From assembly GCA_040005555.1 (NCBI GenBank), contig JBDTYT010000004.1, forward strand, positions 1 to 43,611: DNA of 43,611 bases, given 5' to 3'. This document shows, piece by piece, positions 8,967 through 17,510 of this stretch. Position 1 is the stretch's first letter. Each line of letters opens with the position of its first letter. The position numbers and the translations under genes are program-made. Origin of the DNA: JBDTYT01 sp040005555 (lineage in GTDB: Bacteria > Actinomycetota > UBA4738 > HRBIN12). The notes below the pieces were generated by a model. The model saw nothing but the letters and a program-made list of their open reading frames with translations, did not search any database and was not told where the DNA came from.

Positions 8967-9176
8967 CTACCGCTCGATGCGGAACGCGATCTGGACGTGC
9001 GTGTGGTACTCGGCGATCTGGCCGTCCCTCACGACGGCGCTCGTTCCGAGGATGTCCATCGAGTCGATCCCGCGGATCGTCTTCGCGGCCTCGGCGAGGG
9101 CCTGCTGCGCGGCGTCGCGCCAGGACTCCGTCGACACGCCGACCAGATCGATCGTCTTGATCACTGCCATGGTCAT
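8967..9176 (-). CDS. Dodecin (flavin-storage protein)
   Basis: A 69-residue protein with the dodecin pattern: a short N-terminal strand (VIKTIDLVGVS), a helix beginning SWRDAAQQALAEAAKTI, and a C-terminal strand ending YHTHVQIAFRIE. Dodecins form hollow dodecamers that bind flavins or CoA; the Trp in SW is the usual flavin-stacking residue. The start chosen is the ATG at 9176, preceded by an AGAGGGGGG ribosome-binding site and sharing ATGA with the stop of the upstream DUF2090 gene. An ATG at 9170 is the alternative. The coupling to the DUF2090 gene suggests coexpression. Confidence 0.9.
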   Translation of the reverse strand: MTMAVIKTIDLVGVSTESWRDAAQQALAEAAKTIRGIDSMDILGTSAVVRDGQIAEYHTHVQIAFRIER

Positions 9177-10087
9177 GCCCCCCTCTTCGCTTCGGTGTAC
9201 ACGTCGATGAACCGCCGGTAGTTCTCGGAGATCTTCGAGGTCGCGTCTTCGCGAGCCCTCGTTTGGTCGACGAACCCCTTCAGTGGATCCCACCAGATCG
9301 ATCGTCCGATGGCGAAGCCAACGTACCCGGGAACGCCCGCGCCGGTCCGCAGCCAGTGGTCGACCTTGTCGTCGTCGGCGCCTCGGCCGAGCACCACGCA
9401 CACGACACCCTCGCGGCCGCCCGCGCGCGTCTGCTCGGCGATCATCTCGCAGTCCTCGCGCTTGTCGATCCCCTCGATCTTCCAGATATCCGCCTCGATG
9501 CCGGCGTCCTGGATCTCTGAGATGGCTCGGCGCATCAACCCGGGCCGCATATCGGTGTCGTAGGCGTCCTCGCCACCGGCAGCCTCGATCTGCTCGGGCG
9601 TTCCTGGCACGAGCAGCTCGAACAGGAACTTGCGGCCGTTCGCGTGCAGCCAGTCCGACAAACGCTTCAGGCGCTCGGACTGACGCGAGTTCATCTCCGG
9701 GTCGCCCTCGGTGTTGTAGCGCACGAGCACCTTCGAGAAGGAGGGGTCGAACTCGGTGATGTGCTCGCCGAACCCGTCGCCGTACTCGAAGTCGAACTCC
9801 TCCTGGCCGCTCTTCTCGACGGGCATCGCGAACGTGAGCCCGTCCGCCTTCGCCTTGCGGACGATGTCCGCGCCGAACTGCTCGTCGACGAGGATCCCCG
9901 CTTCCTCGCGAGGCGCACCCTCGCCGAGGGCTTTCAGCGCGCCCTCGAAGATCACCTGTTTCGCGTCCGCGATCTTCGCGGACTCCTCGGCGTTCGGCAC
10001 ACCCGTCACGCCGAAGAATTTCTTCTGGAACGACCCTCGATGGTCGAAGGCCAGCACATACAGGGACTTGTCGTAGCCGAGCGTCAT
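9173..10087 (-). CDS. DUF2090-family aldolase-like protein (IolC C-terminal-domain type)
   Basis: A 304-residue soluble protein whose N-terminal LYVLAFDHRGSFQKKFF segment is the mark of the DUF2090 family. This family is found alone or fused to the IolC sugar kinase of inositol catabolism and is related to LacD-type class I aldolases. No kinase domain is present here and no other inositol genes lie nearby, so the substrate is unknown. The ATG at 10087 is preceded by GGGAGGAAG at good spacing; an in-frame ATG at 10114 lacks one. It overlaps the dodecin start by four bases. Confidence 0.75.
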   Translation of the reverse strand: MTLGYDKSLYVLAFDHRGSFQKKFFGVTGVPNAEESAKIADAKQVIFEGALKALGEGAPREEAGILVDEQFGADIVRKAKADGLTFAMPVEKSGQEEFDFEYGDGFGEHITEFDPSFSKVLVRYNTEGDPEMNSRQSERLKRLSDWLHANGRKFLFELLVPGTPEQIEAAGGEDAYDTDMRPGLMRRAISEIQDAGIEADIWKIEGIDKREDCEMIAEQTRAGGREGVVCVVLGRGADDDKVDHWLRTGAGVPGYVGFAIGRSIWWDPLKGFVDQTRAREDATSKISENYRRFIDVYTEAKRGA

Positions 10088-10127
10088 CGCACTTCCTCCC
10101 TCGCCGTGGTCCATCGGATGGTTGGGA

Positions 10128-10772
10128 TCATGGCAGCTCGAAGGGGTTCGTCGGTGTGAGCGTCTCGACGGTCACCGGCGCGGCCGCAGCGCGGAATCGA
10201 TCGGCATCTCCCGGCGAGCCCACGACGAACCCGTAGTGCATCGGCACGGCGAGCCGGGGTGACATCGCGCGAACCAGTCCACCCGCCTCCTCGGGGTCCA
10301 TCGTGTACGTGCCGCCGATCGGCACCATCGCGACATCGGCGGCGAGCGACTCGAGCTCCGGCACCGCGTCCGTGTCGCCGGCGTGGTAGTAGGTTGACCC
10401 CCCGAGCTCCATGACGTACCCCACCCATCCGTTCGCCTTCGGGTGCATCTCCCGACGCTCCTCCGCGACGTTGTAGGCGGGAACCGTCTGGATGCGCACG
10501 CCGGCGGCCTCGTGCGACTCGCCGGGGGCGACCGGCGTGACGTCTCCCGAGATTTCCTTCGCGACGTCGACGGGAGCGAGCACCTTCGTGTCGGCGGTGC
10601 GCAGCCGCGCGATCTCGTCCGGTTGCAGATGATCGGAGTGCACGTGCGTGATGAGGATCAGGTCGGCTGGGGGCTCATCTTCCGTGGTCCCCCACGGATC
10701 GATGTACACGGTCAGGCCGTCCGCCTGGTATCGCATCGCCGACTGCCGGAACCACGTGAAGCGCTCGAGCAC
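10128..10772 (-). CDS. Metallo-beta-lactamase-fold metal-dependent hydrolase (UlaG/UPF0173-like)
   Basis: A 214-residue protein with the metal-binding THVHSDH motif near residue 45, YHAGDTD near 130, and a C-terminal MHYG motif: the compact UlaG/UPF0173 arrangement of the metallo-beta-lactamase fold. The substrate cannot be read from sequence. The frame is open far upstream to 11444, but that part is antisense to the MFS gene. The start is the GTG at 10772, with AAAGGGGAG about seven bases upstream. It is divergent from the MFS gene, with about 52 bases between the starts. Confidence 0.85.
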   Translation of the reverse strand: MLERFTWFRQSAMRYQADGLTVYIDPWGTTEDEPPADLILITHVHSDHLQPDEIARLRTADTKVLAPVDVAKEISGDVTPVAPGESHEAAGVRIQTVPAYNVAEERREMHPKANGWVGYVMELGGSTYYHAGDTDAVPELESLAADVAMVPIGGTYTMDPEEAGGLVRAMSPRLAVPMHYGFVVGSPGDADRFRAAAAPVTVETLTPTNPFELP

Positions 10773-10824
10773 CGTAGGGCTCCCCTTTCGGTCGACCTCG
10801 TCCCCTGTAGTGTGGCAAATCGTC

Positions 10825-12147
10825 GTGGAACCACGCGAACCGGCAGGACCGCCCGAACCGATCGAACGCGCCGAACCCGAAGGGGGCGTGCGCTCCGCCT
10901 GGTCCCTCCTGCGCCGCAACGGCGACTTCCGCCGTCTGTATCTCGCGTCGCTGATCTCGCTCGGCGGGGACTGGTTCCTGCTGGTTGCCCTCTTCGGACT
11001 GGTGCTCGAGCTCACGGACTCGGCCCTCGCCGTCGCGTTCGTGATCGCGGCGCAAGACCTTACGTACTTCATCGCGTCCCCGGCGGCGGGACTCCTGGCC
11101 GATCGCCTCGACCGGCGTCGCCTCATGGTGGGCGCGGATCTCGCCCGCATGGTGCTCGTCCTCGGGTTCCTGTTCGTGCGATCGGGCTCGACGGTGTGGA
11201 TCGCGTACGTCCTGCTCGCGGTCGTCGCGACGTTCAGCGCCGCGTTCGAGCCCGCCTCGGCGGCCGCGCTCCCCAATCTCGTCGAGCGCAAGGACCTGGC
11301 CACCGCGAACGCGCTCTCGGGGTCACTGTGGGGCACGATGCTCGCCGTCGGCGCCGCGCTGGGGGGCCTCGTGACGGCCACCCTCGGACGCGACACATCG
11401 ATCGTCGTCGACTCGGCCTCGTTCGCTGTTTCGGCGTGGCTCATCTTCCGTGTTCATGGCCGATTCGCTGAAGATCGACGGCACGAGGTCTCGCCGAGCC
11501 TGCGGGCCGCGAGCGTCGAGACGGTCCGCTTCGCCCGGAAGGATCACCGGGTGCTCGCGCTGCTAGCCGTGAAGTTCGGCTGGGGCGTCGCGGGCGGCGT
11601 GCTGGTGCTCATCCCATTGCTCGCGAACCGCCAGTTCCACGCCGGGGACGTCGGCGTGGGCCTGCTCATGGCGGGCCGAGGTGTCGGAGCCCTGATCGGG
11701 CCGTTCGTCGGACGAGCGTCGCTCGGGCCGGGGGATCGCCGGCTGTTCTGGGCGATCGGGGTCGCCCTCGCGGTGTTCGGCGTGGGGTACGCGTTGCTCG
11801 GTCTCGCGCCGGGGCTGTTGCTCGCGATGCCGGCGGTCGCGCTCGCGCACGTGGGCGGCGGTGCGCAGTGGACGTTGTCGTCGTATGGATTGCAGCGCAT
11901 CGTGCCCGACGCGATCAGGGGGCGGATCTTCGCGTTCGATGGCATGCTCGTCACGCTGACGTTCGGCCTGTCGAGCCTCATGACCGGATGGCTCGCCGAC
12001 CACGTCGGTGCTCGCAGCACCGCACTCGGGATGGGCGCGGTCGCTGTGGTGTGGGCCGCGGTCTGGGCAAGCCTCACGACCGACGTGCGGCGGGCCACCA
12101 TGCTCGAGGGTTGTGGGCCGGCCTCCGAGCTCGAACTCCTAGCGTAG
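10825..12147 (+). CDS. MFS transporter (drug/siderophore-exporter type)
   Basis: About 440 residues with roughly twelve hydrophobic segments. The loop after the second pair reads GLLADRLDRRRLM, the conserved MFS loop 2-3 motif (G-x-LADR-x-x-RR). Overall similarity is to the MFS_3/EntS-like exporters of actinobacteria; the cargo is unknown. The start is uncertain: the GTG at 10825 is chosen because the acidic/Pro-rich N-terminus fits before RRNGDFRRLYLASLISLGGD, but GTG codons at 10810 and 10888 are possible and none has a clean ribosome-binding site. It converges on lemA with a three-base gap. Confidence 0.85.
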   Translation: MEPREPAGPPEPIERAEPEGGVRSAWSLLRRNGDFRRLYLASLISLGGDWFLLVALFGLVLELTDSALAVAFVIAAQDLTYFIASPAAGLLADRLDRRRLMVGADLARMVLVLGFLFVRSGSTVWIAYVLLAVVATFSAAFEPASAAALPNLVERKDLATANALSGSLWGTMLAVGAALGGLVTATLGRDTSIVVDSASFAVSAWLIFRVHGRFAEDRRHEVSPSLRAASVETVRFARKDHRVLALLAVKFGWGVAGGVLVLIPLLANRQFHAGDVGVGLLMAGRGVGALIGPFVGRASLGPGDRRLFWAIGVALAVFGVGYALLGLAPGLLLAMPAVALAHVGGGAQWTLSSYGLQRIVPDAIRGRIFAFDGMLVTLTFGLSSLMTGWLADHVGARSTALGMGAVAVVWAAVWASLTTDVRRATMLEGCGPASELELLA

Positions 12148-12150
12148 CCC

Positions 12151-12825
12151 TTAGGACGGAGCCGGCGATGCGGGCGGCGTCGGATCGCTCGGTGGCGCTG
12201 CGGGTGGAGGAGGCGCCTGCGCGCCTCCTCCCGACGAGCCGCCGAACGACACCGACGGACCCGATGCGAAACTCACCTGGGGCGCGCCTGCCTGGCGGGT
12301 CGCGTCGTCGATCTCGAAGAACTCGGCCTCCTCGAAGTGGAACATGTTCGCGATGATCGCCGAGGGGAACGACTGGATCCTGCGGTTGAAGTCGCGAACG
12401 TTCGCGTTGTAGAAACGGCGAGCGGTCTGCAGTCGGTCCTCGGTGTTCGTCAGCTCGCCCTGCAACGCGAGGAAGTTCTGGTTCGCCTTCAGATCGGGGT
12501 AGTTCTCGGCAACCGCGAAGAGTTTACCGAGGGCCGCGACGAAGGGACCTTCGGCGGCTGCCTGCGCGGCGGGCGACCCGGTGGCCCCCGCGGCCATCGA
12601 GCGCGTTCGCGCGACTTCCTCGAAGATCTCCTTCTCGTGTGAGGCGTAGCCCTTGACGGTCTCGATCAGATTCGGGATGAGGTCGTACCGGCGCTTCAGC
12701 TCCGTGTCGATATTCGCCCATGAGTCGCGGATCAGGTTCTTCTGCGAGACGAACCGGTTGTACGAAACGACGAAGATGATGGCGAGCAGCGCCACCACAC
12801 CGAGCACGATCCACAGGACAGGCAC
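12151..12825 (-). CDS. lemA: LemA family membrane protein
   Basis: A 224-residue protein with one N-terminal membrane helix (residues 3-22). The LemA core follows: RDSWANIDTELKRRYDLIPNLIETVKGYASHEKEIFEEV and, further on, AENYPDLKANQNFLALQ and RFYNANVRDFNRRI, the most conserved LemA segments. The C-terminal ~40 residues are a Gly- then Pro-rich tail. LemA function is not settled; the gene is often next to the heat-shock membrane protease gene htpX. Here it ends a minus-strand series that begins at dnaK. The start is a GTG at 12825 with an AAGGGA ribosome-binding site. Confidence 0.92.
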   Translation of the reverse strand: MPVLWIVLGVVALLAIIFVVSYNRFVSQKNLIRDSWANIDTELKRRYDLIPNLIETVKGYASHEKEIFEEVARTRSMAAGATGSPAAQAAAEGPFVAALGKLFAVAENYPDLKANQNFLALQGELTNTEDRLQTARRFYNANVRDFNRRIQSFPSAIIANMFHFEEAEFFEIDDATRQAGAPQVSFASGPSVSFGGSSGGGAQAPPPPAAPPSDPTPPASPAPS

Positions 12826-12856
12826 GGTCGATCCCTTCTTCCTGGTCGGGGGAAGC

Positions 12857-13546
12857 CTACCCGCTCCCCGCGACGGGGTACAGGTCGTAGACGACGTGCG
12901 GGACGTGCTCGCCGAACTGCTGAGCCGTGCCGAGCAGCGGAAGGAGCTCGGACGGGCGACGCTTCCTCGTGTACACCATCACCCACTTCGCGGAGAGCTC
13001 GAACTGGAGGGTGCCGTCCACGCCCATGAGCCACTGCATCATCCGAGGGTCGAGCATGTCGTTCGCGAACTTGCGGTCCTTCGACTTCACGTTGAACGCC
13101 TTGTTGAAGGCCTCGAGCTCGAACTCGATGTCGTGCATCCCCATGTGGTCAGCCAAGCGCGTGAGCAGGTTCTCCCGATCGATCGTGAGTGGGCTGCAGG
13201 CCGCCTCGATCTCGGTCACGGCGCACGAGAAACGGGAGTAGTTCTTCGAAGTACGACCGTTCGAGTCGGTGCTCTCCTCGTAGTACCAATAGTCGAACTC
13301 GGTCATCGGGATGTCTTGCCAGGTCCCCCACATCACGTTCTCGGTGCCTCGGCCATCACCTTTGGTCAGGAGGCCGAAGGGGAAGCCCAGGCATCCGACC
13401 GTGTCGTCTGGGGAGAACTGCAGTCCGAGCTGACGTGCCGTCGTGGCGAGTTCCTCCCTCCGCTTCTTCTTCAGGTACCACGACAGGTACAGGCCGCCCG
13501 CGATGGCCGCGACGATGAGGAGGATGATGAGGACTTCCACGGCCAC
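12857..13546 (-). CDS. Membrane-anchored protein of unknown function, paralogue of the 13631-14380 product
   Basis: About 229 residues: one N-terminal membrane helix (EVLIILLIVAAIAGGLYLSW), a basic stop-transfer KKKRR, then a soluble domain. The soluble part shares an ordered set of motifs with the product at 13631-14380: LGL-x-x-SP-x-D, G-x-LG(F/Y)P, L-x-TK/R, (M/L)WG(T/S)W and a late ADSW/SAKW-x-x-(F/V)-(E/M)V segment. I do not recognise a named family with certainty. The start is uncertain: the GTG at 13546 is chosen because it places the helix at the terminus; no good ribosome-binding site is visible. It lies 31 bases upstream of lemA. Confidence 0.7.
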   Translation of the reverse strand: MAVEVLIILLIVAAIAGGLYLSWYLKKKRREELATTARQLGLQFSPDDTVGCLGFPFGLLTKGDGRGTENVMWGTWQDIPMTEFDYWYYEESTDSNGRTSKNYSRFSCAVTEIEAACSPLTIDRENLLTRLADHMGMHDIEFELEAFNKAFNVKSKDRKFANDMLDPRMMQWLMGVDGTLQFELSAKWVMVYTRKRRPSELLPLLGTAQQFGEHVPHVVYDLYPVAGSG

Positions 13547-13630
13547 TATGCGTATCGCTCGCGGCGCCGGGGCGCAAGCACCGAGCACCTCACGGCGGCT
13601 CCGGGTCCTCGGGGTCCGACCGCCGAGCGT

Positions 13631-14380
13631 TCACATCTGTACCCGGCCGTGCGCGGACTTCGGGACGCGTTCCAAGAACCCCCCGAGCGCTTCGAGCGCC
13701 TCCATGGTGGGGATCGGACCCTCAACGGGCCGGTAGGTGAGCACGAGCCGACCGTTCACCTCGAAGGCCCAGGAATCGGCGGACGCGAGCATCCAGTCCC
13801 GCAAGGCGAGATCCAAGAGCTGCCGGGCGAAGACGTCGTCGTCGCACCGCAGATCGAATCGGTCGTCGAACACGCCCTCGCCCAGCTGCATGGCTCGCAT
13901 TGGACCGCGCTGGGCGGCAGGCGTGAGGAACGCCTTGGGTTCAACGGAAAGAGCCGGCCACTCGACCGGTGCCGGCCCGAGCGCGCAGGCGAACCGGCGC
14001 GGCGCGGCGGCGTCGTTCTCGCTGGCGGCGGACCGGTACTCGAAGACCTTGACGTCGAGGCGACGCCAGCTCCCCCACAGCACGTCGACGGCCTCGCCGT
14101 CGCGCTCACGCGTGAACAGCGAGAGCGGATAACCCAGGAGCCCGAACCGATCGGTGGGCGACCGCTCGAGCCCGAGCACGCGCGCCTCGGCCACCGAGGG
14201 TTTCGTCTTCCCGGAGATGGGCTTCAGCCGAGCGTTCACGTACGCGATCCCGCCGACGAACGCCGCCAGCACGATGATCGGGGGCAAGAGCTTGAGCAGC
14301 AGCGCTCCCACGACCACGGCTCCGGCTACGGCGAGCAACCGCAGCCACGGGTTCAGGCCGCGAGTATCGTCCGCACCCAC
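13631..14380 (-). CDS. Membrane protein of unknown function, paralogue of the 12857-13546 product
   Basis: 249 residues with two closely spaced hydrophobic segments (about 13-30 and 33-48), followed by a soluble domain with GLLGYPLSLFTRE and VLWGSWRRLDVKVFEYR. These match, in the same order, motifs in the next gene, so the two arose by duplication and divergence. The start is the GTG at 14380, only eight bases after the clpB stop, which suggests reinitiation in the heat-shock operon. The function is unknown; the position between clpB and lemA hints at membrane protein maintenance, but that is inference. Confidence 0.72.
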   Translation of the reverse strand: MGADDTRGLNPWLRLLAVAGAVVVGALLLKLLPPIIVLAAFVGGIAYVNARLKPISGKTKPSVAEARVLGLERSPTDRFGLLGYPLSLFTRERDGEAVDVLWGSWRRLDVKVFEYRSAASENDAAAPRRFACALGPAPVEWPALSVEPKAFLTPAAQRGPMRAMQLGEGVFDDRFDLRCDDDVFARQLLDLALRDWMLASADSWAFEVNGRLVLTYRPVEGPIPTMEALEALGGFLERVPKSAHGRVQM

Positions 14381-14388
14381 CGGCAGGC

Positions 14389-16974
14389 TCAGGACTTCCG
14401 GACGGCGAACCTCAGGCCGCCTTCGCCGGCGTCCACCTCGACGACGTCCCCTTCACGGATGTCGCCCGAGAGCAGCTTGAGAGCGAGCGGATCTTGCACC
14501 TCCCGCTGGATGAGCCGCTTGAGCGGCCGGGCTCCGAACTCCGGGTCGTAGCCCTTCTCGGCCAGGTACGCCTGCGCGGCCTCGGTGAGCGACACGGTCA
14601 GCCTGCGCTCCGCCAATCGACGCTCTAGACCTCGGAGCTGGATCCGAACGATGGCCTCGATCTCCTCGCGTCCGAGCGGCTCGAACACCAAGAGCTCGTC
14701 GATGCGATTCACGAACTCCGGGCGGAACACCGCTCGCACGTCGGCGAGCACCTCCTCCCGCTGCTTCTCGGGCGACATCCCGCGATCAGCGAAGGCCGCC
14801 GATCCGAGGTTCGAGGTCATGATCACGATCGTGTTGCGGAAATCGACCGTTCGCCCCTGGCCGTCGGTGAGACGTCCATCGTCGAGCAGCTGCAGGAGCA
14901 CGTTGAACACGTCGCTGTGCGCCTTCTCGATCTCGTCCAGGAGCACGACCGAGTAGGGCCGCCGGCGCACGGCCTCTGTGAGCTGACCGCCCTCCTCGTA
15001 GCCGACGTACCCGGGCGGGGCGCCGACCAGTCGCGACACGTTGTGCCGTTCCTGGTACTCGCTCATGTCGACGCGCACGATCGCGCGCTCGTCGTCGAAC
15101 AGGTAGTCGGCCAAAGCGCGGGCGAGCTCGGTCTTGCCGACTCCGGTGGGTCCGAGGAACAGGAACGAGCCGATCGGCCGGTTCGGGTCCGACAACCCGG
15201 CGCGCGAGCGCCGGATCGCGTTCGCCACCGCCGTCACCGCCTCCTCCTGATCGACGAGGCGTTCGTGCAGCGCCTCCTCGAGATGCACGAGCTTATGCAT
15301 CTCGCCTTCGAGCAGCCGGCTGACCGGGACCCCCGTCCAGGTGGAGACGACCTGCGCGATGTCCTCGTCGGTGACCTCTTCGTTCAGCATCTTCTGCTCG
15401 CTCTGGAGCTCCTCGAGCGCGGCGTTCTCGGCTTCGAGTTCCTTCTCGAGACCGACGAGCGTGCCGTACCGGAGCTCCGCTGCGCGTTCGAGATCGCCGT
15501 CGCGCTCGGCACGCTCAGCCTCCATGCGCGCTTCTTCGATCTGGGACTTCAACGCGCGGATCCGGTCGATGCGCTCCTTCTCCAGACGCCAGTGAGCGAT
15601 CATGCCCTCGGATCGCTCACGCAGGTCGGCCAACTCTCGCTCGAGCGTGCCGAGACGCTCCTTGGACGCGGCGTCGGTCTCCTTGCGGAGCGCCGCGCGC
15701 TCGATCTCCAGCTGCTTGATACGGCGCTCCACCTCGTCGATCTCGACCGGCATCGAGTCGATCTCGATGCGCAGCCGGCTGGCTGCCTCGTCGATCAGAT
15801 CGATCGCCTTGTCGGGCAGGAATCGGCCGGTGACATACCGGTCGGACAGGACCGCCGCTGCGATGAGCGCCGGATCTTGGATCCGCACACCGTGGTGGAC
15901 CTCATATCGCTCCTTCAACCCACGCAAGATCGCCACGGTGTCCTGCACGCTCGGCTCCTCGACGAGGACGGGCTGGAAGCGGCGCTCGAGCGCTGGGTCC
16001 TTCTCGATGTGCTGGCGATACTCGTCGAGCGTCGTAGCGCCGATCGCTCGGAGCTCGCCGCGCGCGAGCATCGGCTTCAGCATGTTGCCGGCATCCATGG
16101 CACCCTCGGCCGCGCCCGCTCCCACGATCGTATGGAGCTCGTCGATGAACGTGATGACCTCGCCGTTGCTCTCGGCGATCTCGGACAGCACGGCCTTCAG
16201 CCGCTCCTCGAATTCACCTCGGTACTTCGCGCCCGCGACCATGGCCCCGATGTCGAGCGCTACCACCCGCTTGTTCTTCAGCGATTCGGGCACGTCACCC
16301 GCCACGATGCGCTGGGCGAGACCCTCGACGATGGCGGTCTTTCCGACGCCGGGCTCGCCGATGAGCACCGGGTTGTTCTTCGTTCGGCGCGAGAGCACCT
16401 GGATGACGCGGCGAACTTCTTCATCACGCCCGATAACGGGATCGAGCTTGCCCCGCCGGGCCTGCTCCGTGAGATCGCGACCGAAGCGATCGAGCGCCTG
16501 AAAGGTGTCCTCGGGGTTCTGGCCGGTGACGCGTCGCCGGCCACGGACCTCAGCCAGCGCAGCGAGCAGCCCGTCCCGCGACACGCCGGCATCGCGGAGG
16601 ATCTGCGCCGCCTGTCCCGAGCCCTCCAAGAGGGCGAGCAGCAGATGCTCGGTGGAGACGTACTCGTCCGTGAGCGCCTCGGCTTCGCGGAACGCCGTTT
16701 CGAGCACCTCGGCGAGCCCCGGGCCGACGCGCGCCTCCACGCCTTGCGCGTACACCTTCGGGAGCCGGTCGAGGGCCGCGTCGGCGAGGTCGCGGAGCGC
16801 CTTCGGCGCAACGCCGAGCTCGTGCAGCAACGGGAACACGATGCCTTCGGGATCAGAAAGCAGCGCGAACAGAAGGTGCTCGGGCTCGATCACCTGATGG
16901 TTGCGTGCGAGTGCCTGCGCGCGGGCACCTTCGAGGGCGGCCTGCGATTTCAACGTCAGCTTGCTTGCGTCCAT
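14389..16974 (-). CDS. clpB: ATP-dependent disaggregase ClpB
   Basis: An 861-residue Hsp100 chaperone that extracts proteins from aggregates together with DnaK/DnaJ/GrpE. Domains: N-domain (1-145, two Clp_N repeats), first ATPase with Walker A GEPGVGKT at 206-213, coiled-coil middle domain at about 400-525 (the hallmark of ClpB over ClpA/C), second ATPase with GPTGVGKT and GAPPGYVGYEEGG, and a C-terminal D2 small domain. The start is the ATG at 16974 (MDASKLTLK); the open frame further upstream is GNAT sequence in another frame. Its 5' end overlaps the GNAT gene by 19 bases. Confidence 0.96.
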   Translation of the reverse strand: MDASKLTLKSQAALEGARAQALARNHQVIEPEHLLFALLSDPEGIVFPLLHELGVAPKALRDLADAALDRLPKVYAQGVEARVGPGLAEVLETAFREAEALTDEYVSTEHLLLALLEGSGQAAQILRDAGVSRDGLLAALAEVRGRRRVTGQNPEDTFQALDRFGRDLTEQARRGKLDPVIGRDEEVRRVIQVLSRRTKNNPVLIGEPGVGKTAIVEGLAQRIVAGDVPESLKNKRVVALDIGAMVAGAKYRGEFEERLKAVLSEIAESNGEVITFIDELHTIVGAGAAEGAMDAGNMLKPMLARGELRAIGATTLDEYRQHIEKDPALERRFQPVLVEEPSVQDTVAILRGLKERYEVHHGVRIQDPALIAAAVLSDRYVTGRFLPDKAIDLIDEAASRLRIEIDSMPVEIDEVERRIKQLEIERAALRKETDAASKERLGTLERELADLRERSEGMIAHWRLEKERIDRIRALKSQIEEARMEAERAERDGDLERAAELRYGTLVGLEKELEAENAALEELQSEQKMLNEEVTDEDIAQVVSTWTGVPVSRLLEGEMHKLVHLEEALHERLVDQEEAVTAVANAIRRSRAGLSDPNRPIGSFLFLGPTGVGKTELARALADYLFDDERAIVRVDMSEYQERHNVSRLVGAPPGYVGYEEGGQLTEAVRRRPYSVVLLDEIEKAHSDVFNVLLQLLDDGRLTDGQGRTVDFRNTIVIMTSNLGSAAFADRGMSPEKQREEVLADVRAVFRPEFVNRIDELLVFEPLGREEIEAIVRIQLRGLERRLAERRLTVSLTEAAQAYLAEKGYDPEFGARPLKRLIQREVQDPLALKLLSGDIREGDVVEVDAGEGGLRFAVRKS

Positions 16975-17510
16975 CTCGCCCTCACCGCCCTCCAGTCGTC
17001 GTTGGTCATGCCATACATCGCGTAGTCGCGCGGGCCCTCGGGGCTCGGCATGAAGCCGCGCAGGACCCCCTCGAACGCGAAACCGAGGCGCTCCAGGGTG
17101 TGGCGCATCGCTCCGTTGTCCAGATCGGTGGACGCCTGCACGCGGATCGCATCCTCGCGGTCGAACAGGTGCCCCGTAAGCGCCGCGATCGCGGCCGAGC
17201 CGTACCCATGGCGGCGATCGGAGCGATCCCAGATCTCGATGCCGAGCTCGTGGACACCCGGCGGCATCGTGTCCTCGGCGTGCCGGGCTTGGATCTCGCC
17301 GACCAAACGACCGGCACCCTCGATCGCGAACAACAACTCCCATTGGTTGCGGCTCCCGGACCGAGCTAGCCGCTCCCTCCGTTGGGTGCGGGCATCGTCA
17401 CCTCCGGCGGCTCCGTCGGGTGCCGAGAAGCCGATCTTCCCCAGGGCGTGCTCGATCTCGTCCTCGCGGAACGGCCGGAGCGAGACACGGTTCCCTTGCA
17501 GGGTGATCAT
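16956..17510 (-). CDS. GNAT acetyltransferase (RimJ/RimL-like)
   Basis: A 184-residue acetyltransferase-fold protein. It opens with LQGNRVSLRPFREDEIEHAL, the usual start of RimJ/RimL-type N-acetyltransferases, and has the acetyl-CoA-binding motif A as RRHGYGSAAIAAL near residue 110. The C-terminal R-x-T-L-E-R-LGF-x-x-EG segment is also typical. The substrate is unknown. The ATG at 17510 shares ATGA with the hspR stop, and the 3' end overlaps clpB by 19 bases. An acetyltransferase between hspR and clpB is unusual. Confidence 0.85.
   Translation of the reverse strand: MITLQGNRVSLRPFREDEIEHALGKIGFSAPDGAAGGDDARTQRRERLARSGSRNQWELLFAIEGAGRLVGEIQARHAEDTMPPGVHELGIEIWDRSDRRHGYGSAAIAALTGHLFDREDAIRVQASTDLDNGAMRHTLERLGFAFEGVLRGFMPSPEGPRDYAMYGMTNDDWRAVRARWTQAS

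Noticed and set aside
10773..11444. Long N-terminal extension of the metallo-hydrolase
   Set aside because: It is antisense to the MFS gene and low in hydrophobic residues; the GTG at 10772 has a ribosome-binding site and begins the homologous part.
14917..17025. A 702-codon open frame on the plus strand
   Set aside because: It is antisense to clpB, has no recognisable motif, and its His/Arg/Leu-rich composition is typical of reversed GC-rich coding DNA.
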